Shown here: one piece after another, positions 37,438 through 49,449 of the stretch
Layout of the letters: the number at the start of each line of letters is the position of its first letter
Position numbering within the stretch: position 1 is the first letter of the stretch
Assembly (NCBI GenBank): GCA_018057825.1
Contig: JAGPCY010000002.1
Span: 124,001 to 188,000 of the forward strand
Length of the DNA stretch: 64,000 nt
Direction of reading: 5' to 3'
From: Kofleriaceae bacterium
Lineage (GTDB): Bacteria; Myxococcota_A; Polyangia; Haliangiales; Haliangiaceae
The notes under the pieces: model-generated
The model's database searches: none
Told to the model about the DNA's origin: nothing
The model's input: only the letters and a program-made list of their open reading frames with translations
Made by a program: the position numbers and the translations under genes

Positions 37438-38465
37438 GCTCTGTGAAGTCGTCCCTGATCCTCATCTCCTTCCTCGGCACCGCGGCGCTCGCCGTCGCCC
37501 AGCCGTCGCCCGCCCCGCCCGCCGCGCCGCCACCGCCACCGCCGGTCGCCAAGTTGACCCCGCCCGGCGGCTGGGTCGAGGACGCCGCCGCCGCCACCCG
37601 GATCGTCGCCGCGGTCGGCGGTGAGGCGCCCTTCGTCGGGGTGCCGCTCAGCGTCGACGCCCAGGTCTGGAAGGCGCCCAGCGGCGGCGCCGCGCTGATC
37701 ACCAGCCAGGTCGCCACCGAGGCCCTGCCGGCCGACCCCGACGCCGCCGCGACCGCGGCCCTCCACGACCTGCGCGCCGGGGCCGACGCCGTCACCGGCG
37801 CGGTGGTCGACGCCTTCGCGGTCGTGGTCGACCCGGCGGGCAAGGTCCATCAGGCCAACCTGAGCTGGCGCGACCCCTCGGTCGGGACCACGACCGTGGC
37901 GCGGGCCCTGGTGTTCCGCACCGGCGCGTCGCTGGTTCGGGTCGTCGGCGAGTGCGTGGTCACCGCCGACGGCGCCGCCACGCGGTCGGCCTGTGAGGCC
38001 GTGCTGGCGACCCTGGCCCCGGCCACCACCGCGCTCGAGCCGCTCCGGGTGAGCGCCACCGCGCCGACCGCTCCCGCCCCCGATCTCGCGCCCCGCCCCG
38101 ACGCGCCGCCAGCCCCGACCCTGTCGCCCCGCGACGCCGACATCCCGGCCACGCTGACCGTGAACCCGCCCAAGGCGCAGACCGACAAGCGGCCGTACTA
38201 CCTGCTGGCCGGCATCGCCGTGCTCGGCCTGGTGTTCTGGTGGAACCGCCGCGAGCGCGAGCGCCGCGAGGCGGCCGAGCGCGCTGAGGCCCGGCGCCGC
38301 GAGCGCGCCGAGCGCAAGGCCGGCGCCGCGCCGGCGAAGGACGACGCCGACGACGCCGACGATCCCAAGGACGCCGACGATCCCAAGGACGCCGACGGCG
38401 ACGACGACGCCCGCGACCCCAAGGGCGCCGCCGCTGACGACTCCGACCGGGAGCGCACGCCATGA
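37434..38465 (+). CDS. Exported single-pass membrane protein with a charged C-terminal tail
   Basis: A protein of 343 residues from a GTG in the preceding stop. Signal sequence 1-22, a Pro/Ala linker, a domain of about 180 residues with LTPPGGWVEDAAAATRIVAA and ALVFRTGASLVRVVGECVV, then one hydrophobic helix near 245-260 (YYLLAGIAVLGLVFWW) followed by an Arg/Glu-rich region and Asp/Pro/Lys repeats (DDPKDADDPKDAD). The body would lie outside and the charged tail inside. It overlaps the response-regulator gene (ATGA), so it may be a sensor or output partner. No family recognised. Confidence 0.6.
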   Translation: MSSVKSSLILISFLGTAALAVAQPSPAPPAAPPPPPPVAKLTPPGGWVEDAAAATRIVAAVGGEAPFVGVPLSVDAQVWKAPSGGAALITSQVATEALPADPDAAATAALHDLRAGADAVTGAVVDAFAVVVDPAGKVHQANLSWRDPSVGTTTVARALVFRTGASLVRVVGECVVTADGAATRSACEAVLATLAPATTALEPLRVSATAPTAPAPDLAPRPDAPPAPTLSPRDADIPATLTVNPPKAQTDKRPYYLLAGIAVLGLVFWWNRRERERREAAERAEARRRERAERKAGAAPAKDDADDADDPKDADDPKDADGDDDARDPKGAAADDSDRERTP

Positions 38466-39910
38466 CCGACCCCATCGCGCCGGCCAGCCGCGAGCCGATC
38501 CTGATCGTCGACGACGAGAAGAACATCCGCCGGACCCTGCGCATGGTCCTCGACGGCGAGGGCTACCAGATCCACGAGGCCGGCACGGCGGCCGAGGCCC
38601 TGGCGGTGATCGCCAAGGAGCCGGTCGACGTGATCCTCCTCGACGTCAAGCTGGGCGAGGACAACGGCATCGAGCTTCTGCGCACGATCAAGGCCCGCGG
38701 CGATGACGGCGTCGGCGGGCCGGCCGCCGACGTGCCGGTGGTCATGATCTCTGGCCACGCCACGATCGAGGACGCGGTCGCCGCCACCCGCCTGGGCGCC
38801 TTCGACTTCATGGAGAAGCCCCTCGATCGCCATCGCGTCATGGTGACGGTGGCCAACGCCCTCGAGCGCCGCCGGATGTGGCGCGAGGTCAACCAGCTCC
38901 GGCGCGCGGTCGACGCCCGCTTCGAGCTCCTCGGCACGACCCCGGTCATGGCTGATCTGCGCCGGCAGATCGCCAAGGTCGCGCCGACCCGGTCGCGGGT
39001 GCTCATCACCGGCGCCAGCGGCACCGGCAAGGAGCTGATCGCGCGCGCCGTGCACCGCAACAGCGCGGTCGCCGGCGGGCCGTTCGTCAAGGTCAACTGC
39101 GCCGCGATCCCGCCCGAGCTGATCGAGAGCGAGCTGTTCGGCCACGAGCGCGGCGCCTTCACCGGCGCGGTCGCCAAGAAGCGCGGCCTGTTCGAGGTCG
39201 CCGACGGCGGCACGATCTTCCTCGACGAGATCGGCGACATGACCCTGGCGGCCCAGGCCAAGGTCCTGCGGGTCCTGCAGACCGGCGAGTTCACCCGGGT
39301 CGGCGGCGAGAAGAGCCTGCGCACCGACTCGCGGGTGGTGGCCGCGACCAACCGCGACCTCGAGGAGATGGTCAAGGCCGGGACCTTCCGCGAGGACCTG
39401 TACTTCCGCCTGAACGTCGTGCCGATCCGCTCGCCGGATCTGGCCGAGCGCGCCGACGACGTGCCGCTCCTGGTCGAGGCCTTCGTCGCCGAGTGCTGTC
39501 AGGACAACGGCTTCGCGGTCAAGCCGATCGACGACGTCGTCTTCGATCGCCTGAAGGCCTACGACTGGCCGGGCAACGTCCGCGAGCTGCGCAACGTCGT
39601 CGAGCGCCTGGTGATCATGAGCGACGAGGTCATCCGCGAGCGCGACCTGCCGCCGTACCTGGGCGGGCCGCGGGCCGCGGTCGGCCGGCAGACCGGTCCC
39701 ATCCCGGCCTTCACCCTCGACAAGTACGCCGGCAAGTCGCTGCGCGAGTTCCGCGAGGAGATCGAGAGCGAGTTCATCCGCATGAAGCTCGCCGAGCTCA
39801 ACTGGAACATCTCCAAGACCGCCCAGGTGCTCGGCATCGAGCGCACCAACCTGCACAAGAAGCTGCGGGCCCTGGGCATCCACCGCGCCGACGACGGCAA
39901 GGACGAGTGA
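38462..39910 (+). CDS. NtrC-family sigma54-dependent response regulator
   Basis: A protein of 482 residues with three domains. The receiver at 10-130 has VDDEK (16-20) and phosphoacceptor Asp61 in VILLDVKLG. The AAA+ domain at about 155-390 has Walker A GASGTGKE, GAFTGA for sigma54 contact, and Walker B TIFLDEIGD. A Fis-type HTH at the C-terminus (NISKTAQVLGIERTNLHKKL) binds enhancers. It is an orphan here, with no histidine kinase adjacent. Translational coupling to astA and two envelope proteins suggests the unit is co-regulated with nitrogen or arginine use; that is inference. Confidence 0.95.
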   Translation: MTDPIAPASREPILIVDDEKNIRRTLRMVLDGEGYQIHEAGTAAEALAVIAKEPVDVILLDVKLGEDNGIELLRTIKARGDDGVGGPAADVPVVMISGHATIEDAVAATRLGAFDFMEKPLDRHRVMVTVANALERRRMWREVNQLRRAVDARFELLGTTPVMADLRRQIAKVAPTRSRVLITGASGTGKELIARAVHRNSAVAGGPFVKVNCAAIPPELIESELFGHERGAFTGAVAKKRGLFEVADGGTIFLDEIGDMTLAAQAKVLRVLQTGEFTRVGGEKSLRTDSRVVAATNRDLEEMVKAGTFREDLYFRLNVVPIRSPDLAERADDVPLLVEAFVAECCQDNGFAVKPIDDVVFDRLKAYDWPGNVRELRNVVERLVIMSDEVIRERDLPPYLGGPRAAVGRQTGPIPAFTLDKYAGKSLREFREEIESEFIRMKLAELNWNISKTAQVLGIERTNLHKKLRALGIHRADDGKDE

Positions 39911-39937
39911 CGGCGGCCGCGGCGCCGGCCGCGGCGG

Positions 39938-41728
39938 TCAGCGCACGTCGGTCGGCACCGACCAGTACGGGCTGATGTTGTTGGCCAGCGCGTCCTGGCC
40001 CGGCAGCCACATCGGCGGCGCGCTCGGGTCGACCTGACCGGTCAGGCGATCGCGGCGGATCGCCGACATCCAGATCTGCTTGCACTGGGTCACGCCGTTG
40101 GCCCGACACGACGCCGGGCTGGTGGCGGCGGTGGTGCGGTGGCCGTAGTCGCGCTCGCTCGAGAACACGATCCAGTAGTAGTCGTTCGACGCGATCGGCG
40201 CCCAGTGGGCCCAGGTGATGTCGAGGTCGCCGTCGCCGCCGTTGAGCGCGGTCAGGTCGCGCACCCAGCGGCCATCGGCGTCGGCCAGCATCAGGCGCTG
40301 GCCGGGGGCGCGGGCGTTGGTGCCGTTGCGCCAGGCGGCGCGGGCGGCGTTGAACACCACCAGCTCACCGTCGGGCGAGAAGCTGGGGAAGAAGAAGTTG
40401 TCGTAGGTGCCGCTCGGCAAGGTGATCGGATCCGGGACCAGCATCGTCGGCGCGCCGAAGACGTGGTTGCCGCCGGTGTAGCTGTACGACATCGTCGCGA
40501 TCCGTCCGTCGTCGAGATCGATCCACTGGTTGGCGGTCGGGGTCGCGGCGTAGACCACCCGGGTGCCGTCGCTCGACCAGTCGGCCATGAGCGCCGACAC
40601 CGCCTGCGGGCCGGTGTTGGCCACCGCCAGGTTCGATGGCACCGCCGCCCCGGTGTCGGGGTCGTACAGCGCCAGCGTGCCGTTGGCCATCGTCACCATC
40701 GCCAAGGCCCGGCTGTCGTCGGGGAACGGGTTGCCGACCGGCGCGAAGGTCGTGTACGAGCCGCGGATCGCGCGGTCGTTGGCGTTGACCGGCTCGGTCC
40801 AGGTCCGCGATCCGGGATCGAACTTCATGAACCCGGCGAAGAGCTGGCCGCAGTCGTTGCCGACGCACCGGCTGTAGCCCAGGCGCTGGCCGTTGCGCGA
40901 CATCGAGTGGCACGACGTGCACTGATCCTTGACCAGGGTCGGCGGCGTCGTCGCGCCGAAGGTCTGGCTCATGATCGCGCCCGACGACGACGCCCACCAG
41001 TAGATCGCGGTCTCGTCGATCGTGTCGGTCGACATCTCGATCGCGACCGGCGCGCTGCGGTACTTGGTGGTCGGCGTCGCCCGCGCCAGCGCGTCGATCG
41101 TGAAGCGCAGGCTCTCGCCGGCGGCGGTGGCGGCGATCGCGCGCCAGGCGTCCTCGGGCACCATGGCCTCGGGGCTGGCGCTGTAGACCTCGAGCGACAG
41201 GTAGCGCGACTCGAGGAAGATGCGGAACAGGTCGTTGCCGGCCGCGGTCCACTGGGCCTCGATCGGCGGGATGTTCTTGGGCGACACCGCGCCCTGCAGC
41301 GGGTACTCGATCACCGGCGTGCGCGCGGCGTCGGTGACGAAGCTGGCGGCCGCGAACAGGTCGCGCGAGTTGTCGGGCGCGCCCGGCAAGACGATGCGGC
41401 CGCTGACGTTGACCTGCAGCATGCTGGTCGCGGTGCCCTGGGCGCAGGTCGCGGTGACCGTGCCGCGGCCGCCGCGGTCGGGGACGATCAGGCGGCCCTC
41501 GAAGAACTGGCCGAGGCCGGGCGCGACCGTGAAGGCGCAGCCGGTGACCGGCGTGCGCTCGGTGCCGGCCACGCCGTAGACGACGTACTCTTGGGCCACC
41601 GTGCCGCCGATCGGCACGCTCAGGATCGCGGTGGCGGGCTCGAGCTCGAGGCGCTCGAAGGTGGGCGGGGCGTCGTCGGACCCGCACCCGAGCAGGGCGG
41701 CGACGGCAAACAGCGAGGCGAGGCGCAT
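39938..41728 (-). CDS. Lipoprotein with TolB-like repeats and a CxxCH haem motif
   Basis: A protein of 596 residues. The signal ends LLGC (Cys 15). An N-terminal immunoglobulin-like segment (LELEPATAILSVPIGGTVAQ) is followed near residue 270 by DQCTSCHSMSRNGQ, a CxxCH haem c-binding motif. The C-terminal half has PD40/TolB-type blades (FPSFSPDGELVVFNAARAAW, MADWSSDGTRVVYAATPT). Proteins with one haem motif and a TolB propeller are frequent in myxobacteria, possibly as surface redox proteins. Function unproven. It converges on the NtrC gene and is divergent from the peptide/radical SAM unit. Confidence 0.78.
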   Translation of the reverse strand: MRLASLFAVAALLGCGSDDAPPTFERLELEPATAILSVPIGGTVAQEYVVYGVAGTERTPVTGCAFTVAPGLGQFFEGRLIVPDRGGRGTVTATCAQGTATSMLQVNVSGRIVLPGAPDNSRDLFAAASFVTDAARTPVIEYPLQGAVSPKNIPPIEAQWTAAGNDLFRIFLESRYLSLEVYSASPEAMVPEDAWRAIAATAAGESLRFTIDALARATPTTKYRSAPVAIEMSTDTIDETAIYWWASSSGAIMSQTFGATTPPTLVKDQCTSCHSMSRNGQRLGYSRCVGNDCGQLFAGFMKFDPGSRTWTEPVNANDRAIRGSYTTFAPVGNPFPDDSRALAMVTMANGTLALYDPDTGAAVPSNLAVANTGPQAVSALMADWSSDGTRVVYAATPTANQWIDLDDGRIATMSYSYTGGNHVFGAPTMLVPDPITLPSGTYDNFFFPSFSPDGELVVFNAARAAWRNGTNARAPGQRLMLADADGRWVRDLTALNGGDGDLDITWAHWAPIASNDYYWIVFSSERDYGHRTTAATSPASCRANGVTQCKQIWMSAIRRDRLTGQVDPSAPPMWLPGQDALANNISPYWSVPTDVR

Positions 41729-41803
41729 CCGCGCAGTGTACTTCGGGTCGGTGGTCGGTCGGCAACGTCTTCGCGACGCCCGGGCTGCCGTATAGTGACG
41801 CGC

Positions 41804-42018
<215 letters not shown>

Positions 42019-42022
<4 letters not shown>

Positions 42023-43302
42023 TCCGTCGCGCCCTCGCCGCCGCCCGGACCTGGCTGGCGCCGTGGGCCGAGGCCCGCCGCCATCGCCTCGAGGCCTTCG
42101 GCGCGATCGTCCAGCTCACCCGGCCGCGGGCCCTGGTGTTCGTCGACCGCGATCGCGCGCGCGCCCTCGGCCTCGACGGCGGCGCGACCTGGGCCGGGCC
42201 AGCGCCCGGCGTCGACGACGCGCCCCTGGCCGCGCCCCTCGAGGCCCACCTCCAGCTCACCAACCGCTGCGCCGCCGGGTGCGCCGGCTGCTACACCGGG
42301 GCCAGCGCCGCGGCCGGCCCCGGCGAGTGGGGCCTGGCCGAGTGGCGGCGCGCCCTCGACGCCCTGGCCGACGCCGGGGTCTTCCACGTCGCCCTGGGCG
42401 GCGGCGAGAGCGCGACCCTGCCCTGGCTCGGCGCGCTGGTCGATCACGCCCGGGCCCGCGGCCTCATCCCCAACCTGACCACCAGCGGCCTGGCCGGCCT
42501 CGATCGCCTGCTGCCGATCGCCGATCGGTTCGGCCAGATCAATGTCTCGATCGACGGCCTGGGCCCGACCTACGCCGCGGTCCGGGGCTTCGACGGCTTC
42601 GCCCGCGCCGACGCCGCGGTCCGGGCCCTGCGCGGGGTCACGCCCCACGTCGGCATCAACGTCGTCGTCACCCGCGCCAACTTCGCCGAGCTGCCGGCGA
42701 TCTTCGCCTACGCCCGCCGCCGCCGCCTGGCCGAGGTCGAGCTCCTGCGGTGGAAGCCGTCGGGCCGCGGCGCCGCGGTCTACGAGCGCCTGCGCTGCAC
42801 CGACGCCCAGCATCGCGCGCTCCTGCCGACGGTCCTGGCCGCCGCGCGCAAGGCCCGGATCCGGGTCAAGCTCGACTGCTCGTACACGCCGATGATCGCG
42901 CACCACGATCCCGGGCCGCAGCTCTTGGCCCAGCTCGCGGTCTACGGCTGCGCCGGCGGCGACTTCCTGATCGGGGCCAAGCCGACCGGCGCGATCACCG
43001 CGTGCAGCTTCGCCGCGCCGCCGCCCCCCGACGGCGACCGCCGGCCGCGGGTCGACGACCTGGCCGGGTACTGGCGGCGCCCCGACGCCTTCGGTCGGTT
43101 CCGCACCTGGCGCGCCGCCGCCGAGCCGTGCGCGTCGTGCGCCTACCTGACGCAGTGCCGCGGCGGTTGCCGGGTGGTGAGCGCCCACGCCGGCGACCTG
43201 GGCGCCCCCGATCCCGAGTGCCCGCGGGTGGTCGATCACCGGCGCGACGTTGCGTTTGGCAACGAGGGCCGGCGGGTCGGCCGTCGCTTGCCCGTGGTAT
43301 AG
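42019..43302 (+). CDS. Radical SAM/SPASM maturase-like enzyme
   Basis: A protein of 427 residues. The radical SAM cluster motif is CAAGCAGC (Cys84, 88, 91) after HLQLTNR, a CxxxCxxC match. GGGESATLPWLGALVDHA is the GGE motif near 125. The C-terminal half has a SPASM-type set: CAGGDFLIGAKPTGAITAC, then CASCAYLTQCRGGC and a last Cys in DPECPRV, enough for two auxiliary Fe-S clusters. SPASM proteins mostly modify ribosomal peptides or act as enzyme maturases. Coupling to the 72-residue peptide makes that peptide the first candidate substrate. The PpsR-type gene starts seven bases later. Confidence 0.9.
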
Positions 43303-43309
43303 AGCGCGC

Positions 43310-44119
<810 letters not shown>

Positions 44120-44122
44120 GGC

Positions 44123-44163
44123 GCGGGTCGGCGACGAGGCGGGTCGGCGACGAGACGGGTCGG
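44123..44163. repeat. 16-base tandem repeat between convergent genes
   Basis: GCGGGTCGGCGACGAG occurs twice in tandem (44123-44138 and 44139-44154) followed by a partial third copy, just after the PpsR stop and before the convergent REC-PilZ-STAS gene. Possible slippage product; no function suggested. Confidence 0.7.
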
Positions 44164-44175
44164 CCAGCCCCGCCG

Positions 44176-45279
<1,104 letters not shown>

Positions 45280-45348
45280 CCTGCCCAGGCTATCACGGTC
45301 GGCGTGGTTCCCGCGCCGGTCGTCGCGCGGGGCGGGGCGCGGCGGCGG

Positions 45349-47160
45349 TCAGGCCACGGCCAGGATGATCGCGATGATCGCGACCAGACCCACGACGACC
45401 CCACCCAGGACCGCGCAGCCGCGGATGAGCGACGGCCGATCGTAGGCCGAGCGCTCGGCGGTCAGGCGATCGATCTCGGTCGTGCGGGCGTTGATCGCCG
45501 CGCGCAGTCGATCGACCCGCTGGTACAGCTCGGCGAACTCCGGGCGATCGACCCGGTGCAGGTTGATGAGCGTCCCGAGCGTGACCATGCGGCGGACGAT
45601 CTCGGCCTCGGCCAGCTCGTGCTCGCGCAGCTTGCGGCCGTGCTCGGCGTCGAGCTCGGCCAGGCGGTGGCGGTGGCCCTCGCGGGCGTCGGCCAGGGCG
45701 CGCTTGGCGGCGTCGAGCTCGGCCTTGGCCGCCTCGAGCTTGGCCTGGGCCGAGGACAGCGGCCGCTCGACCGCGGCCAGCTTGCGCTCGAGGTCCTGGC
45801 GATCGGGGTCGAGGGACGCGGCCTCGCGGCGGTGGCCCTCGGCGGCGCGCCGCAGCTCGGCGCGGGCGTCGCCCATCGGCGAGCGCTCGGCGTCGGACTC
45901 GCGGGCCTCGGCCGCTTGCAGGTAGGCCTTCTGGCGGCGCTCGAGATCTTTGCGCTTGTCGCGCAGGCTGCGGCGCTGGGCCTCGTAGGTGGTGACGTCG
46001 CGCTGGGCGTCAGCGACCACGCGCTCGGCGTCGCTGACCGTGGCCTGGCGCTGGCGCTCGATGTCCTCGAACTTGGTGTTCTCGTCGGCCTTGCGGCCGA
46101 GGACCTCGGTGCCTTGTCCGGCGATCGCGTCGCGCCGCTGCTCGGCCGCGGTGATCGCGGCGTTCTCGTCGGCGAGGACGCGGTTGGTGACGCCGGCGGC
46201 TCGGGCCTCGCGGCCGAGGGTCAAGAGCACGCCGTCGAGGGCGGCGGTGTCGCTGTCGATCTCGGCGCGCAGGAGCTTCACCGCGCGGCGGCGCTGCCAG
46301 CGGGCGCGGGCGAAGGCCACCGCGTAGCGCGCGGCGTTGACCAGGCCGTGATCGGGCACCTCGGGCACCGGCATCACCGTCGGCGGGATGAACGGGCGGT
46401 CGTCGCCGTCGGTGCGCAGGATGCGGGTCGGCGGCGGCTCGCGGCTCGAGGTCGGATCGCGGCCGGTCGACGGGCCGGCGCCCGGCGCGATCGTGGCGGC
46501 CGCCGGAGGCAGGACCGGCGGGGCGGGGGTTGGCGGTCCAGACGTCGGCGGGGGGGCGGTCGGCGGCGCGAGGGCCGCGGCCGGCGCCGGCGTCAGGTCC
46601 TTGGGATCGACCAGCCAGGCCTCGTCGACGGGCACGGTGGCGTCGGGGGCGGCGTCGGCGATCGCGGTGGTCGCGGCGGTCGCGGTGGTCGCGGCGGTGG
46701 TCGCGGCGGTGGTCGCGATCGCCTCGGTCGCCGACGGCGGGGGCGTCTCGGCCGCGCCGGGGTCGTCCTTGCGGCGGGCCTGGACGCCGGCGGGGCGCGG
46801 CTCGGGCGGCGGAGCGGTGCGGCGCAGCGCGGTCGGCGGCGGCAGGAGCGCTGTGGCCAGGGCGCGGCGCGCGTCGTCGACGGGCGCCGGTGCAGGCGCG
46901 ACGGGCGCAGGCGCGACGCTCGCGGGCGCCGCCACCACAGCCGCCGGCGCCGCGGGCGCGACCGGCCCCGGGCTCGGCCCCACCGGCAGCCCCACCGCGG
47001 TCGCGACGCTCGGGTCCATCCGCCGCGGCACGATCCCGGTCGCTGGGCCCGCCCCGGTCCGCGCCCGCCGGTTCGGCGGCGGCGGCAGGCGCCGCGCGCA
47101 GGTCGCGCAACTCACCGCGTCGACCGGATTCTCGGCGCTGCAGAACGGACAGAAGCGCAT
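45349..47160 (-). CDS. Zinc-ribbon, proline-rich, coiled-coil membrane protein
   Basis: 603 residues from the ATG at 47158-47160. Residues 3-25 are a zinc ribbon (CPFCSAENPVDAVSCATC). Residues about 30-260 are Pro/Ala/Thr-rich and disordered. Residues about 300-560 are a long coiled coil (EAKAELDAAKRALADAREGH and similar), and the last 25 residues form a membrane helix (IRGCAVLGGVVVGLVAII). It would sit on the cytoplasmic membrane with its coiled coil inside. It may be a scaffold for polar or motility complexes, but no homolog is recognised. The start lies five bases after the amidohydrolase stop. Confidence 0.72.
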   Translation of the reverse strand: MRFCPFCSAENPVDAVSCATCARRLPPPPNRRARTGAGPATGIVPRRMDPSVATAVGLPVGPSPGPVAPAAPAAVVAAPASVAPAPVAPAPAPVDDARRALATALLPPPTALRRTAPPPEPRPAGVQARRKDDPGAAETPPPSATEAIATTAATTAATTATAATTAIADAAPDATVPVDEAWLVDPKDLTPAPAAALAPPTAPPPTSGPPTPAPPVLPPAAATIAPGAGPSTGRDPTSSREPPPTRILRTDGDDRPFIPPTVMPVPEVPDHGLVNAARYAVAFARARWQRRRAVKLLRAEIDSDTAALDGVLLTLGREARAAGVTNRVLADENAAITAAEQRRDAIAGQGTEVLGRKADENTKFEDIERQRQATVSDAERVVADAQRDVTTYEAQRRSLRDKRKDLERRQKAYLQAAEARESDAERSPMGDARAELRRAAEGHRREAASLDPDRQDLERKLAAVERPLSSAQAKLEAAKAELDAAKRALADAREGHRHRLAELDAEHGRKLREHELAEAEIVRRMVTLGTLINLHRVDRPEFAELYQRVDRLRAAINARTTEIDRLTAERSAYDRPSLIRGCAVLGGVVVGLVAIIAIILAVA

Positions 47161-47165
47161 CGCGG

Positions 47166-48845
47166 CTACTTCGCGCCTCGCTCGTAGACGATCTCGCCGC
47201 CGACGATCGTCAGGTCGACCTCGGTCGCGAGCAACGACGCGTCGGCGGTCAGGCGCCGATCGTACACCGTCAGATCCGCCACCATCCCCGGCGCCATCCG
47301 GCCGCGGTGGTCCTCGACGAAGCCGGCCCGGGCCGGCGCCGCGGTGAACGCGCCCAGGGCCTCGTCGAGGGTGAGCCGCTGGTCGGGATACCAGCCGCCG
47401 GCCGGCTGACCCTTGGCGTCCGTCCGGGTCACCGCCGCGAACACCCCGCCGAGCGGCGCGACGTCCTCGACCGGGAAGTCCGAGCCGGCGACGATGAAGC
47501 CGCCGGCCTTCGCGATCGATCGCCAGGCGTAGGCGCCGACGATGCGCTCGGGCCCGAGCCGCGCCTCGGCCCACGGCATGTCGCTGGTCGCGTGGGTCGG
47601 CTGCATCGACGCGATCACGCCGAGCTGCGCCAGGCGCGCGATGTCGGCCGCGGTCATGACCTGGGCGTGCTCGACGCGGAGCCGCAGCTCCTGCCCCGGG
47701 TTGGCGGCGATCGCCGCGGCGTAGGCGTCGAGGGTGGCGCCGACCCCGGCGTCGCCGATCGCGTGGGTCGCCACCTGCCAGCCCGCCGCCGACGCCGCGG
47801 CCACCGCGCGGGTCAGCGCCGCCGGCTCGGTCACCCACAGCCCGCGGTTGCCCGGATCGTCGCTGTAGTCGGCGTGGAGCGCGGCGCCGCGCGAGCCCAG
47901 GGCGCCGTCGGCGAAGTACTTGACGCCGATCAGCGCGAAGTAGTCGTCGCCGTCGTCAGGGATGACCGCGCGCTCGGCCAGCGCCGCGGCCTTGGCCGGA
48001 TCGCCCTCGAGATACGCGGTCACTCGCAACGGCAGCTCGCCGCGCTTGGCCAGGTCCTGGTAGACCGCCGCCGTGGCGTCGTCGATGCCCATCTCGTGGA
48101 CGCCGGTCAGGCCAACCGCGATCGCGCGCGCCGCCGCCGCGCGGATCCGCCGCGCTCGCACCGCGTCGTCGATCGGCGGGGCCAGGCCGTCGACCAGCAT
48201 CATCGCCTGATCGATCAACACGCCGGTCGGCTCGCCGCTGGCGTCGCGGATGATCTTGCCGCCAGCGGGATCCGGCGTGGCCTTGGTGATCTTGGCCAGG
48301 CGCAGGACCGCGCTCGATACCCACACCGCATGACCGTCGACGCGGCGCAGCGCCACCGGGCGATCGCCCAGGGCGGCGTCGAGCGAGGCCCGGGTCGGGA
48401 ACGCGCCACCCCACGGGTTCTGATCCCAGCCGCGCCCCTCGATCCACTCGCCGGGCGCGCGCCCGGCCGCCGCCGCCACCGCCGCCGCCACCGCCGCTTG
48501 CTCCGACGGCAGCCCGCGCAGGTTGACCTGCTCCTCGGCGACGCCCAGCCCGTAGAGATGACAGTGCCCGTCGGTCAAGCCCACCGTCACCGTCCGTCCG
48601 CCCAGGTCGATCACCCGCGTGTCGGGCCCGGTCACCGCGGCCATCGCGGCGGCGTCGCCGATCGCCAGGATCCGCGAGCCGCGCACCGCCACCGCCTCGA
48701 CGCGCGGCTGGTCGGGCAGGTTGGTCACGACCTCGCCGCCGACCAGCACCAGGGTCGCGCGATCGGAGGTCGGGGGAGGCGCGCCGCGCCCGCACCCGAG
48801 CGCGGCGGCGAGGAGGACGGTCGAGAGCGCGGCGGGCCGGATCAC
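47166..48845 (-). CDS. Lipoprotein amidohydrolase of the YtcJ-like family
   Basis: A protein of 559 residues. The signal ends ALGC (Cys 18). The amidohydrolase 3 domain has the metal motif [11 protein letters not shown] near 92 with HCH in place of Hx[20 protein letters not shown] near 395, and [20 protein letters not shown] near 450. The family hydrolyses amide or imide bonds of unknown substrates; YtcJ-like members often carry lipoprotein signals. It heads a unit with the coiled-coil and REC-PilZ-STAS genes and is divergent from the YbjN-like gene. Confidence 0.88.
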   Translation of the reverse strand: MIRPAALSTVLLAAALGCGRGAPPPTSDRATLVLVGGEVVTNLPDQPRVEAVAVRGSRILAIGDAAAMAAVTGPDTRVIDLGGRTVTVGLTDGHCHLYGLGVAEEQVNLRGLPSEQAAVAAAVAAAAGRAPGEWIEGRGWDQNPWGGAFPTRASLDAALGDRPVALRRVDGHAVWVSSAVLRLAKITKATPDPAGGKIIRDASGEPTGVLIDQAMMLVDGLAPPIDDAVRARRIRAAAARAIAVGLTGVHEMGIDDATAAVYQDLAKRGELPLRVTAYLEGDPAKAAALAERAVIPDDGDDYFALIGVKYFADGALGSRGAALHADYSDDPGNRGLWVTEPAALTRAVAAASAAGWQVATHAIGDAGVGATLDAYAAAIAANPGQELRLRVEHAQVMTAADIARLAQLGVIASMQPTHATSDMPWAEARLGPERIVGAYAWRSIAKAGGFIVAGSDFPVEDVAPLGGVFAAVTRTDAKGQPAGGWYPDQRLTLDEALGAFTAAPARAGFVEDHRGRMAPGMVADLTVYDRRLTADASLLATEVDLTIVGGEIVYERGAK

Positions 48846-48927
48846 CGCGCCGACGATACCGAAAATCCCGGCGCCGCGGCCGGTCCAGCGTGGCCTTTGC
48901 CGCGCGCCGGCGTGCTATGACGCGCCC

Positions 48928-49413
48928 ATGAACCCGGCCGAAGTCGCGACGTCCCTCCTCATCGAGAAGACCCTGTCGTCGAGCCCCGCCTACCGCAAGG
49001 TCGATGACTCGCTGTACGTCATCAAGCAGGGCTCGGCCTACGTGATGATCAACGTCGTGCCGTGGGGCAATGACAAGGCCTGTGTCCGCTGCACCGCCCA
49101 GCTCGTCAAGGGCATCACCGTCGACGGCAAGCTGGCCCTCGAGCTGCTCGAGCTCAACACCTACCTGCGCTTCGGCGGCTTCGCCTACGACCCGCAGCAG
49201 GACGCCTTGCTGTTCGTCCACTCGATCCTCGGCGGCGCCACCCTCGACCGCGACGAGCTGACCGCGACGCTGCGCGACGTCGCGCTGATCGCCGACGAGT
49301 ACGACGACAAGCTGGTCAAGAAGTACGGCGGCCAGCGCATGCTGGATCTGCTCGAGGAGGCCGCCATCGGCAACCTGATGGCCAAGCACCCCAAGAAGTT
49401 CGATCTCGACTGA
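48928..49413 (+). CDS. YbjN/type III chaperone-like domain protein
   Basis: A protein of 161 residues with one alpha/beta domain: DDSLYVIKQGSAYVMINVVP, CVRCTAQLVKGITVDGKLAL, ELLELNTYLRFGGFAYDPQQ and DALLFVHSILGGATLDRDEL. The layout fits the YbjN and CesT-like chaperone fold, which binds partner proteins. Partner unknown. It lies 36 bases before the trans-sulfuration gene. The start ATG (48928) was chosen because an upstream in-frame start would enter the divergent amidohydrolase promoter. Confidence 0.72.
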   Translation: MNPAEVATSLLIEKTLSSSPAYRKVDDSLYVIKQGSAYVMINVVPWGNDKACVRCTAQLVKGITVDGKLALELLELNTYLRFGGFAYDPQQDALLFVHSILGGATLDRDELTATLRDVALIADEYDDKLVKKYGGQRMLDLLEEAAIGNLMAKHPKKFDLD

Positions 49414-49449
49414 GCTGGACCGCGCGAGGACTCCTCGAGGACCCCGACC

